From positions 504,259-568,258 of the forward strand of contig JAKSZT010054307.1 in NCBI GenBank assembly GCA_026826555.1: a DNA stretch of 64,000 bases, in the 5' to 3' direction. A program made the position numbers and the translations under genes. The notes under the pieces were generated by a model. It ran no database searches. It was not told the DNA's origin and was given only the letters and a program-made list of their open reading frames with translations. Below, piece after piece: positions 23,707 to 33,874 of this stretch; the stretch's first letter is position 1; each line of letters starts with the position of its first letter. The stretch comes from Tolypeutes matacus (Eukaryota; Chordata; Mammalia; Cingulata; Chlamyphoridae).

Positions 23707-23934
23707 CTTATCTTCCTCCTTTCTGGCCTCTGTTGATAGGTACCTAGTTTGCTCTATTTCATATAGAAAGTTTATGTAATAGAGATGTTTACGGTACCAG
23801 ATTTGCCTTGAAGTAGAGAAATTACCCTTAATATCATAATGGATGCCCAGAAATCTATAATGGCTAGGAGCATTTAAAATTTTAATAACTTAATTAGCAA
23901 TGTTATACATTGTATACGATCAAGATTTCCTAAA

Positions 23935-24197
23935 AAGCATTGAAATGACAGATATGAGCCATTGCATGTCTTTCCATAACCTGTAGAACTGTGCAGGAGA
24001 GAGTGTAAACTACAATGTGAACTATAATCCATACTTAGTGGCAATGCTCTAAAATGTTTTCATCAATTGTAAGGAATGTGCCACACTAAAGAAGGATGTT
24101 GTTAATGGGGGGAAATGTTGGAGGTGTGGGAAGCAGGGCATATGGGAATCCCCTATATTTTTGTATAACATTTATGTCACCTAAATACTTTTAAATA

Positions 24198-24228
<31 letters not shown>

Positions 24229-24245
24229 TAAACAATTAAAAAAAA
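23935..24245 (+). repeat. Xenarthran LINE-1 3' end, 5'-truncated
   Basis: 'gaaatgacagatatgagcca', 'actataatccatacttagtg', 'gccacactaaagaaggatgt' and 'gggaatcccctatatttttg' are shared with the 3' UTRs at 39400-39590 and 41190-41440. It ends in (AT)n and poly(A). Confidence 0.85.
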
Positions 24246-24293
24246 AAAGGAGGTAGGAACATTGAAAAGGAAAACATCAAAGCTTCCACTTGT

Positions 24294-24748
24294 GGGAAAT
24301 GGATGTGGCTCAAGCTATTGGGCTCCCATCTACCATATGGGAGGTCCAGGGTTCAATTCCTGGGGCCTGCTGGTGAAAGGCAAGCTGGCCCGAGCAGATA
24401 GCTGGCCTGAGCAGAGAGCTGGCCCATGCAGAATGCTGGCCCGCGCAGGAGTGCTGGCCCACATGGAGAGCTGGCACACCAAGATGATGCAACAAAAAGA
24501 GACACAGAGGAGAGACAATAAGAGACGCAGCAGACCAGGGAGCGGAGGTGGCACAAGAGATTGAGCACCTCTCTCCTACTCCGGAAGGTCTCAGGATTTG
24601 TTCCCGTTGCCGCCTAAAGAGAAGACAAGCAGGCACAGAAGAACACAAAGAGAGTAGGCAGGGAGTGCAAAAAACAATGGGGGGTGTGGCGGTGGGGGGG
24701 ACGGGAGGGGATAAATAAATAAATAAATAAACAAATCTTTAAAAATAA
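24294..24748 (+). mobile_element. Dimeric tRNA-derived SINE
   Basis: Two tRNA-like units in one insertion. Unit 1 starts at 24298 ('atggatgtggctcaagctat', then 'ggttcaattcctgg'). Unit 2 starts near 24541 ('agcggaggtggcacaagaga', then 'ggatttgttcccg'). Between them lie repeated 'gctggcc[c/t]...gcaga' motifs and a 'gagacacagaggagagacaa' linker. The 3' end is (AAAT)n. Flanked by a 15-bp duplication with one mismatch, AAAG[C/T]TTCCACTTGT, at 24279-24293 and 24749-24763. The same architecture is present at 34091 and 37634. Confidence 0.9.
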
Positions 24749-24765
24749 AAAGTTTCCACTTGTAC

Positions 24766-25155
24766 TTTATATTGCTGACTGTAGAAATTTTATTTTGATG
24801 TAGGGCTATTATGGTGATAGAAGGAGGAATAAGTTGGGAAGAAATTGCAGAGAGTATGGAATTGAGTCAGGGTTTCATATATTAAATCTCAACATAACTT
24901 GAGACATCACATTATTTTACTTGTCCATTTTTATAATATCTCCTCTGTTACCATAAACCAAATTATCATTAGTCTTGGTAGAGTATGGCTGGGCTCAGGG
25001 TATACTTGGCTACCAAAGGGAAGGGTGCTGAATTTGTATACAACATAAAATTTCTTTCAAAACTAATGCATAATTTTGATTCTATCCATCCCCAAGGTTT
25101 ATGTACCTTGAAAAAAAATCTCCTTTAATTTAGTTGCCCAAGCTTTCTCATTTTT
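24766..25155. other. No recognised gene or repeat
   Basis: Nothing that I can name between the SINE and the following MIR. Confidence 0.5.
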
Positions 25156-25159
25156 GCTT

Positions 25160-25402
25160 CAAGAGAAGCAACTTGGTATAAAGGAAAGAGCAGGGACTTT
25201 AAAGTTTTACACATCTTCAAACCCTGGTTCGTTGACTAGCTATTTGGTGTTGGCACAGTTCTTAGCCTCTGGGCTTTGTCTGTAAAGTGGAAGTAGAATG
25301 CCCCCAGGCAGGAATTGTGAAGAAAAGTACAATAATGTGCACCCATCGCCTAGCACAATGGGTAGCTCATGGTAGGAGCTTAGTGAGTGCTGGCTGTGCC
25401 AT
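25160..25402 (+). repeat. MIR, near full length
   Basis: Sense MIR order: 'gtataaaggaaagagcaggg', 'aaccctggttcgttgact', 'cttagcctctgggctttgtc' and 'gcctagcacaatgggtagct', ending in 'ttagtgagtgctggctg'. Confidence 0.8.
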
Positions 25403-25404
25403 GT

Positions 25405-26175
25405 GTATCATGGGAATAATGACCTAAGATTTAATAAATAAATTGCCATTTATTTTCACTTCAAAATTTTGATGGATCTTAATGCTATCTGCCATGGTCT
25501 CCTCATTCCAGCTTCAAGAGATATTTTTAAATGATCTTTTCTTATGGCAGTCTCTCTAAATTTTCTCCATTTCTGTGGCCTACTAGTTCTTCCATAAGGA
25601 ATGCTCACAGCCAGAACAACAAGCAGTACGCTCAGGCAGACGCACCGTGGCCACAACTGCCTCTCACTAAAGCAAGACAGCTGAACCAACCAAGAGGAAG
25701 GACGCTTATAGCTCTTCATAGATGTGAACTGTGAGAGCGGAGTTCTAATCTGAGCTGTTCCACGGTAGCTCTAGAGGTGACGTCCATCTCTTGGTGTGGG
25801 GGGGTGCTATTCAGGGGCTTAATTGGCTTCTGGTAGCAAACATAAGGCATAAGGCATCCTTGAATCTCTTTCCTGCTTATGGCCTGGGTGATTTCTCTGA
25901 AGCACTGGGTTGCTCTGGGATTGAGGCAATTTCAAGACACAGAAAATCTGGGATTACAAGAAAGAAAATAAAGTCAGGAGAAGTATGAAGCTACAGGCCT
26001 CTCTTTCTCCCTAGGGGAAAATGGATTCTTGAACTGCAGCATACAGAGGTGCCATTTCTACCAGCTCCTGCTGAGGTTTGTGACTTCTCCCTAAATCTTA
26101 GGCAAGCCACTAAAACTATAACTGTAATCCCTGAAATGTGACATTCCTTAATGCCCAGACTCTCAGAAAGCTACT
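25405..26175. other. No recognised gene or repeat
   Basis: Unique sequence. An 87-codon minus frame at 25456-25719 has a short hydrophobic stretch ('LSVLLVVLAVSIPYG') but no homolog that I recognise, no upstream promoter motif and no splice context. Confidence 0.45.
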
Positions 26176-26179
26176 CCCA

Positions 26180-26290
26180 CTTAGGATGAAGCTCTTTTAT
26201 AGTTTATAAAGCCCTTTCACATACATATTTTATTTGACTTTAATACCTCAATAATTATTTATGAGGTAAGTAATACTTCCCAGAGGCTTC
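26180..26290 (-). repeat. MIR fragment, antisense
   Basis: 'aaagccctttcacatacata', 'ttttatttgactttaatacc' and 'ttatgaggtaagtaatactt' follow the MIR reverse order up to the core. Confidence 0.6.
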
Positions 26291-26408
26291 TGATTCCAAG
26301 ATAAATTGTTTTTCACTGGACCAGAGCTATATCATCTGACTCCTTCTTCGTTCCAGCTTCCTCTCCTCCCAGATTGCCTAGAATACACCATCATTAGGAA
26401 ATTCTCAC

Positions 26409-26438
26409 CAGACACACACACGCACACGCACACACACA
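26409..26438. repeat. (CA)n microsatellite with CG interruptions
   Basis: Alternating CA units with two CG interruptions; a simple repeat. Confidence 0.85.
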
Positions 26439-26504
26439 ATTTTACAGCCACAGTTTAGAGTTATGGTAAATATAGAGAGACAGTACAAGTGATTATACAA
26501 GAGG

Positions 26505-26738
26505 CAGTCTAAGTGAGAAAGGGCTTTGGAACCAGAATGTCTGCGTTTGAATCCTTGTTTCCTCACTTAGCTGAGCAACCTTGCGCAAGTCACTTATTCT
26601 TTCTACGCTTCAATTTCCTCACCTGTAAAATGAAGAATATCATAAAGCTGCTGTGAGGATCAAATAACTTAATGCATGGAAAACACTTAGATTAGTGCCT
26701 GTTATACGGCACAAACTTTTTATAAGTGTTAGCGCTCA
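26505..26738 (+). repeat. MIR, near full length
   Basis: 'ttggaaccagaatgtctgcg', 'tgagcaaccttgcgcaagtc', 'aatttcctcacctgtaaaat' and 'gctgtgaggatcaaataact' are sense MIR blocks. Confidence 0.85.
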
Positions 26739-26739
26739 T

Positions 26740-27178
26740 TACTAAATTGGAAAATCAATTTTCCAACTCTAGAATTCACAGGCACTGAAACCACTCATCC
26801 ACAAAGGAGAAATAAAGAGATGCCCACTCCACTCTGAGGGAATGTTTCTTTCCCAGAAGGGATCTCCTTCATTTTTCTCATTTTGTGGGTTTTTAAGCAG
26901 TTTATGAAAATACATTTTTAAAATCTCTTTGGTGTAGTTCAGAGCTGAGGCAGAATAAACTATTTCTATCATGAATTCAGCTACCTTAAGGCTATCAACT
27001 ATTACTAGCTCACACTTGAAGAACTTTCATACATCCAAAAACAATAATTTAAGTCTCCTAACTCATCACTGCAGATATCTAAGCCTTTCTGAAACAGAAT
27101 TTCCTCATATTTAAACTCTATTTCACAGCACAGGTGTCAACCTCTAAGAGACATGCAATCTACAGGTTATACATCCAG
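26740..27178. other. No recognised gene or repeat
   Basis: No nameable element. Confidence 0.5.
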
Positions 27179-27179
27179 C

Positions 27180-27293
27180 TTTCTTTTTTATTGGATACCT
27201 ATTATATTCCAGACACTGTACTGACTCAGAGAAACACAACAGAAAACTAGACAGACACAGTCCTTTAACTTTATAGAGCTTAAAATCTAGAGT
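27180..27293 (-). repeat. LINE-2 3' end, antisense
   Basis: 'ggatacctattatattccag', 'acactgtactgactcag' and 'tatagagcttaaaatctag' are the diverged antisense L2 3' end. Confidence 0.65.
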
Positions 27294-27295
27294 TG

Positions 27296-27505
27296 TGCCA
27301 TTCAATATAGTAGCCACTAGCCATATGTGGCTTTTTAAACTTAAATTAATTACAATTAAATTAAGTTAAATATATATTTCCTCAGTCACACTAGCCACAT
27401 TTTGAGTGCTCAGTAGCCATATGTGGCTAGTGGTTACCACATTAGACAGCAGAGATAGAGAAGATTTCCAGCACTGTGGGAAGTTCTACGGGGCAGTGTT
27501 AATGT
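27296..27505. mobile_element. Non-autonomous hAT-type element (MER3-like)
   Basis: Contains 'agccactagccatatgtggc' at one end and its near reverse complement 'gccatatgtggctagtggtt' at the other, with an AT-rich centre. This is the arrangement of MER3-type hAT MITEs. It ends in 'aagttctacggggcagtg'. Name from memory. Confidence 0.6.
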
Positions 27506-27644
27506 AGAGAAAGATAAAGGCAAATAAACCAGCAATAAGAATACATTATAAAAAAATTCCATAAGGTACCAAGCAAAGAATCCCTTAACTCAGACTTAAC
27601 AGGACACAGGGATTAAGGGAAACTTCTTGGAGATAGGGACATCT

Positions 27645-27790
27645 AAACTGAGAGTTGTTTATTCAATAAACAAGTGCCAGGTGGTGGTCAAGGTGCTGGG
27701 GATACAGGAGAAAATAATACAAACAAAATATCTTCCTTCATAGAGTCTCAGTGGAGGGAGATGGTCAATAAACAAACACCTGGATGAGAT
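27645..27790 (-). repeat. LINE-2 3' end, antisense
   Basis: 'tgccaggtggtggtcaaggt', 'gctggggatacaggagaaaa' and 'ttccttcatagagtctcagt' give the antisense L2 order. Confidence 0.75.
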
Positions 27791-28245
27791 GATTGTTGCT
27801 GGGTCTCCACTTGGCTTCCAGAACTACCTTGCCCAGGCTGAAGTGCATTCTAGCTGTCGTGGGCTGTTGCATCTGCGTGAAATCGGGGGAGTGTACCTCG
27901 CCTTGATGATCTCACGTATACTCATAAATTTTACAAATTTCAGGCTTATTTTCCTAGTCTATTGTGTCAGAAAGGGTTCACAGCAATCACTAGCTTAGAG
28001 TTCATCTGAAGCTGTCAGTCAGAGCAGCAAGGACTTCTCTAGGTCATTCTGGCAAGTCAGCCATCTCACCTCACCAAGGGAGGGATTAGAGCTAAAGAAG
28101 AGAAGAGAAGAAACTAAGATTTTCTTAGTCCTCAATTCATTACTTTGTGATTCTGGACCTGAAATAAATGAGTGAGGTGACTCAAATAATTATTCCCTAG
28201 ATGTTTAAGCTTACCACTAGTTGGAATGCACCAGAAGATAAACTC
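27791..28245. other. No recognised gene or repeat
   Basis: Unique sequence. A short 7SL-like patch near 27830 was considered and rejected. Confidence 0.5.
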
Positions 28246-28249
28246 ACCC

Positions 28250-28545
28250 TTTTTTTTTTTTTTTTTTTAATTTTGAAAGAAGCTTTAGATTACATAAATG
28301 TTACATAGAAAATATAGGGGGATTCCCTATATACCGCCCCCCCATCAACATTTTTCATTAGTGTAGTACATTTGTTACAATTGATGAACACGTATTGAAG
28401 CAATGCTGCTAACCATGAGCTATAGTTTACATTATAGTTTATACTTTGCACCACACAAGTTCATACGTTTTGACGAAATGCATAATGGCCGGTATCCGTC
28501 ATTGCAATGTAACGCAGGACAATTCCAATGTCCCAAAAAAATGCC
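28250..28545 (-). repeat. Xenarthran LINE-1 3' end, antisense
   Basis: Poly(T) at 28251-28269, then 'agattacataaatgttacat', 'tgtagtacatttgttacaat' and 'acaattccaatgtcccaaaa'. Antisense counterpart of 24040-24240. Confidence 0.82.
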
Positions 28546-29066
28546 TCATGTTAAACATCTTCTTCCCTCTCCCTCCCCTCAGTACCTCTGATGGCCGCTG
28601 CCTTTATATCATGATAAACTGACTTCTAAACCTTCCCCCTTTCAGATGCCTCTCAGGTTTCTTCTTTCAGTTCCCTTCAATATCCTCTTGGCTTCAGAGG
28701 AGCAGGAACTTCCTCCCCTGAAGACCAAATCTCAAAGGGGAAAGGAAATCCTAGGTGTAGCGTTCTCCTTTTGATTTCTTAATAATCATCTCTCTCTCTC
28801 AAATGAACCCACACTAACAAAAGAAGGATGTTAAGAAGGTTTCAATTATAATTGGAGGCACTATTTCTTAACTTGATCAAGCAAATGGTGTTTAGCATAA
28901 GCGCTATTCTAGAGAGCGCCCCCTGGCGCTGGGGGTTCGTCCTGGCGTTCGCTGCTCACACCCACCTCGCCAGCCCTCAACCCGCTGGAACAAGAGAAGG
29001 CAGGGGGACGGCAGCGCAGCCGCGGTGCAGTAAAGGAGGGCTTCGGCTTGGGTTACGTCTATGAGG

Positions 29067-29100
<34 letters not shown>
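28546..29100. other. GC-rich patch and A28 tract, unidentified
   Basis: From 28915 to 29045 the sequence is GC-rich with several CpGs, and a run of 28 A's lies at 29072-29099. An A tract after a GC-rich block could be a retrocopy tail, but I found no polyadenylation signal or target duplication. Confidence 0.4.
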
Positions 29101-29103
<3 letters not shown>

Positions 29104-29109
29104 CACTTA

Positions 29110-29242
29110 AAGGGGGTTCCCTTTGGGGTGATGGCAACCGTGGTAGTTGCGCGGCGTTGTGGCTGCACTAAATGCCACTGAATCGTGCACTTGAAAACGT
29201 GGGTTTTATGTGATGTGGATTTTACCACAGTTGAAAAATAAA
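29110..29242 (+). repeat. Old LINE-1 3' UTR end
   Basis: 'tgccactgaatcgtgcactt', 'gaaaacgtgggttttatgtg' and 'attttaccacagttgaaaaa' are the characteristic 3' end of older L1M elements in sense orientation. Confidence 0.75.
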
Positions 29243-30605
29243 CAACGCACTACCTATGGACTCTAGACACAGGCAATGGTCTTGGCCAGCAAAAGGGGGC
29301 AACTCTGGGAACTGGGACTGCCGAAGGTTGATGCATCACCTCGGCAAGTACGTGTGGCCGAGGAGGAGATCAAAACAGGGCCCTCAAGTGAGCAGACTAT
29401 GGTACTACAAACCACGACGCGGCTCCGAGTCAGAATGCCCCTAACCAACACACCGCCTTCCTGGGATAGGACAGCACGACCTTCTTGCTTCTAATAGAAC
29501 TCAGGCAACGACTGCACTCCATTTACTTCACCTGAGCTTGAGTTTGCCTTTAGCCGCCATGGAAGCATTCGGCGTCCCCACCAGCGAGCTCCTGAGGTTT
29601 CGTTCAAACTGGGTTGTAACTCAATGAGCTCCGAAAGTACTGAGTCTTCTGCTGGTTAGGCGCCTGGGAGAGCCTAGAGCAGCCCTGTGCAGGCTTGCAG
29701 AGGCCGGACTGCAAATCGCTCTTGGTACAGGGTGGTATCAGAAAGAGGTTAACCCCCAAGAAGTCGTCAGCCTGGCTACGACAGCGCCCCCAGAATTTCA
29801 GGCCTCACTCGTCTGGGAGCTGGGACCACTGAGGACTGGACAAATCATCCCAACCCCAACCCATGCCTCCTGATGGCATCTGCCAGCCCCCTAGGAGAGA
29901 CAGGCTGCTGTGCATCCTGACAGCCCTTTGACACATCTGTAGGACTCCCCGAAAGGCCTCTGGCCAGCTGCCCAGCCCGAACGTGCACTCGGTCAGCCAC
30001 GCCAGCTGTGCCTCCACCTGGCAGTCCCTGCTGCCGCCCCTCACCACCCCTTTCCCAGCCTCGCCTCACCTTTCCCAGATACCTGTCCTTTCCAAAACCC
30101 TACTTCCCCCTGTGGCCTCTCAAATGACACTCCCACAGACACACACCAATCTCTCCCATAGTCAGGGAGAAGCAACTCTACAGAGGGACAGCAGAATGTG
30201 CCAGAAGCATGTGTCTCTGTGGCCAGGCCTGCTCCTATCCCCTCTACCTCCACCAGTTCATTGGGGGATGGGTTAGGAGATTGTTTTTTATATATAAAAG
30301 TTCTGTTAAAAAAATTACACAGGAGACCAACAGCAGTGTGAGGAAACATCTGAAGATACCACTTAATGGATGCTGACATCCCGGCCTCATGCCAGGCAGG
30401 ACATGTTGGGCACCAACCCTTGGCGACAGGTGCCAGGGAATGTCCCTCAGGGTCCTCTGAGGGCCGAAGGCACCAGCTCCTGCATGGGCAGACTTGCCAC
30501 AGCCTGGCCACAGGGCCCCTGTGGGAGGCTGGTACCGCTGCCAGGCTCCCCATTGCTCCTGGGCCCTGGTAATGTCAGCCCTAAGAGTGGGAGGGGCCCA
30601 CCTAC
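29243..30605. other. GC-richer unique block, no gene demonstrated
   Basis: About 1.4 kb with higher GC and more CpG than the surroundings. Overlapping open frames occur on both strands (for example 30041-30553 minus, 170 codons; 29983-30276 plus, 97 codons). The minus frame has no domain that I recognise, is Ser/Pro/Gly/Cys-rich, and overlaps frames in all phases, as expected from composition alone. No repeat family is recognised. Confidence 0.5.
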
Positions 30606-30609
30606 TGAC

Positions 30610-30798
30610 CAGCTCAAAAAGGGTTGAGTTCTCATCTGAAACCATGGAGGCAAGAAGGCAGTGGTAGCACATAGTTAAGGTGCTAAAAGAAAAAAAAAAA
30701 CTTCCAACCAAGAATTCTCCATCCAGCAAAGCTGGCGTTCAAAAATGAGAGAGAGTTCAAAATATTCACAGATAAACAGAAATTAAGAGAGTTTGTTA
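30610..30798 (+). repeat. LINE-1 ORF1-end fragment
   Basis: 'tctgaaaccatggaggcaag', 'ccaagaattctccatccagc' and 'acagataaacagaaattaag' match 32695-32850 inside the next L1. It is an older truncated copy into which, or next to which, the full-length L1 inserted. Confidence 0.7.
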
Positions 30799-31091
30799 GG
30801 GGACTTCTGGGATGATGGTGGACTAGAAAGACATGGGACTCTCTTCCAGAAAAATAGCTACAGATCAGACTGAAACAGCCTAGAAAAAGATCTTCTAGGG
30901 TTTAGGACACCAGGCAAAGGCTGGACACCTCCCAGAGGAGAGAAGGACAAAAGAGGGAAATTGTGATGACATAACTGTGAGTTGCAACCATGGCTGCCAC
31001 TGCCGGCACCATCCCCCCACACTAAAGACACCAGAATTCTTAGGCCTCTGGGCCTGTTGCTACAGACAAAGGGGGCTCCAGGGATCTACCA

Positions 31092-31491
31092 CCCCAGGAA
31101 AGGGGAGAGAGAGGGACACAGCCTAAGGTTGACTCAGCTTCTGACCCACAAATTTGGTCTGCTGTGTCCTATCAGTCCTTCTAGGCCGGATAGGACCACA
31201 TAGTGGTTTGCCCTGGAAGTCGGCAAAGAATTGGAGAAATCCAACCCTTGCAGTTTCCCTCTTTTCTTGCTGGGACTGATTGTTGAGAATGCCCCAGGAA
31301 AGGGGAGAGAGAGGGACACAGCCTAAGGCTGACTCAGCTTTTGACACACAAATTTGGTCTGTTGTGTCCCAGGAGCCCTCCCAGGCTGGGTGGGGCCACA
31401 CCACTGTTTGCCTTGGGAGCAGGCAAGGGGCTAAAGATATATGACTTTCCTAATCTCCTTCTCTACTAACCAGGACTGATTGTTGAGGACT
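31092..31491 (+). repeat. Two tandem 200-bp units in LINE-1 5' UTR
   Basis: 'ccccaggaaaggggagagag' starts unit A at 31092 and unit B at 31292, exactly 200 bp apart. The unit ends 'ggactgattgttgag' occur at 31273 and 31473, also 200 bp apart. The first 110 bp of each unit are closely similar; the rest is diverged. Tandem 5' UTR units are the promoter design of mouse L1, so a promoter role is a reasonable inference. Confidence 0.85.
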
Positions 31492-32039
31492 CAGAGGAGA
31501 GTGGAAATATTTCCTAGCCAGGAGAAGGGAGGGGCCTACCAGAGAAGGCTGAAGATCTGTCTCAGAGAAAGTTTGAATTACAAGGCTCCTAGCCTCCAAA
31601 CAGGAAGCTCTATCACATTGATCTCCTCTGTGTTGCAGCAAATACACTCTGACCAGGTATTGAACTGACAGCTACCAAGGAGTGCCATCTGCGGGCAGAC
31701 CAAGGAAGTACACATGAGAAAATTAAAAATAATTAGGAGAGGCTTTTTCTGGCCTCTATAGCCTCCCTGCCCAAGGCCCTAGGAAGCAAGTCTACAACCA
31801 ATTACTGGGTCCAGTGCCCAGTTTTGAGCAACCAGCAGGGACAATCCTAATAATCCAGGTAGAGCCAAGAATCAAAGAGCAGTGGTAACATATAACCTCC
31901 TGCCACTAAATCCCTACAAAAGAGAAAGAAACTGAACATCTGAGTAAACTACCTTCTAATCAGATGCCTATACATCAGCAAAAAATTACAAGCCATACTA
32001 AGAAAATAGAAGGTATGGCCTAAGAAAAGGAATATATCA

Positions 32040-32950
32040 AAGCCCCAGAAGAGATGCAGAATTTGAGAACTAATCAGCGAGATGCACACAAATTTCCAAA
32101 ATCAAATTAATGAGTTGAAAGACAATATGGTTAAAGAGATAAATGACATCAAGAAAACTTTGAGTGAGCGCAAAGAAGAATCTGAAATCCAGAACAGAAA
32201 AGTAACAGAGCTCATGGGAATGAAAGATACAATAGGTGAGATAAAAAACACACTAGAGGCATATAACAGCAGACTCTAAATGATAAAAGAAAGAATAAGT
32301 GACACCAAAGACAGAACAGCTAAAATTGAAGAAAGAAAAGAACAGAGAGAGAAAAGAATGGAAAAAATTGAGCAGGGGCTCAGAGAGTTGAATGACAACA
32401 TGAAATGCAACAACATATGTTTCATGGGAGTTCCAGAAGGAGAAGAGAAGGGAAAAGGGCAGAAAGAGTATTTGAGGAAATAATAACTGAAAATTTCCCA
32501 ACACTTACAAAAGAAACGAACTTACATGTCCAAGAAGCACATCATACCCCAATCAGAATAAACCCAAACAGACCTACTCCAAGACACATACTGTCAGAAT
32601 GTCAAATATCAAAGATAAAGAGAAAATTCTCAGAACAACAAGGAAGAAGAAAACCATCACATACTAGGGATGTCCAGTAAGACTTTATGCAGATTTCTCT
32701 TCAGAAACCATGGAGGCGAGAAGACAGTGGTATGATACAATTAGGATACTGAAAGAGAAAAACTGCCAGCTGAGAATTCTTTATCCAGCAAAATTGTCCT
32801 TTAAATATGAAGGTGAGTATAAAATATATACAAATAAACAGAAACTAAGAGAGTTTGCAGAAAAGAAACCACCTTTGCAGGAAATATTAAAGGAAGCTTT
32901 AGTACCTGAAAGAAAAAAACAGGAGAAAGAAGGCTGGAGGAGAGTATAGA
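32040..32950 (+). pseudogene. LINE-1 ORF1 remnant
   Basis: ORF1 encodes the RNA-binding chaperone of the L1 particle. The frame 32082-32279 gives a Lys/Glu-rich coiled coil ('INELKDNMVKEINDIKKTLS'). 32280-32483 continues it ('IEERKEQREKRMEKIEQGL') into 'NICFMGVPEGEEKGKG', a recognisable RRM-domain block of ORF1. 32405-32680 and 32710-32949 carry C-terminal pieces ('GEYKIYTNKQKLREFAEKK'). At least three frameshifts or stops separate them, so no intact ORF1 protein is made. Length without breaks is close to the usual 300-340 residues. Confidence 0.8.
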
Positions 32951-33874
32951 AGAAGAATAGCAGAAAGGATAACCAAAAGAGTAAAAAGACAGACAAAAAT
33001 ATGATATAACATATGAAAACCAAAGAATAAAACGGTAGAAGTAAATAGTGCATTTACAGCAGTTTCATTGAATGTGAATGGATTAAAAAACACAGGCTGA
33101 CAGAATAGATAAAAAAACATGAGCCATCCATATGCTGCTTACAAGAAACTCACCTTAGACATAGGAATAGAAAATGGCTGAAAGTGAAAAGCTGGAAAAA
33201 GATACTCCACGTGAATAGTAACCAAAAAAAGAGCAGGGGTAGCTATACTACCAGACAAAACAGACTTTAAATGCAAAAAAATTAGAAGAGATACAGAAGG
33301 CTATTACATATTAATAAAAGGGACAATACACCAGGAAAATATAACAGTCATAAATATCTACGCACCTAACCAGGATGCCCCAAAATACATAAGACAAACT
33401 CTGGCAAAACTGAAGGGAGAAATAGACATTTCTACAATAATTGTTGGAGACTTCAACACCCACTCACATCATTAGATAGAACAACTAGACAGAAGATCAA
33501 CAAGGAAACAGAGAACTTGAACAATATGATAAACAAGTTAGACCTAACAGACATATACAGAACAATGCATCCAAACTCAGCAGATTATATATTCTTCTCA
33601 AGTGCCCATGGATCTTTCTCCAGGATAGACCACATGTTAGGGCCCAATGCAGCTCTCAATATATATAAAAAGATTGAAAGCACAAAGCACCTTCTCAGAT
33701 CATAATGGAATGAAACTGGAAGTCAATTATAGACAGGAAAAAAGTAAATTCACAAATTGTGGAGGCTGAACAACACATTCCTAAATAATCAGTGGGTCAA
33801 AGAAGAAATTGCAAGTGAAATCAATAAAAATTTTGAGAAATGAAAATGAGAACACAACTTATCAAAACTTATGG

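Noticed and set aside
27795..27850. 7SL RNA-like or Alu-like sequence ('ttgcccaggctgaagtgca')
   Set aside because: Only a short stretch matches antisense 7SL and the flanks do not; no tail or duplication.
30041..30553. Secreted or membrane protein gene from the 170-codon minus frame
   Set aside because: No signal peptide, domain or codon bias; overlapping frames in other phases are equally open, as expected in GC-rich DNA.
31092..31491. Tandem repeat as CRISPR-like or satellite array
   Set aside because: Two diverged units inside a LINE-1 5' UTR; no short direct repeats with spacers. No CRISPR array exists in the window.
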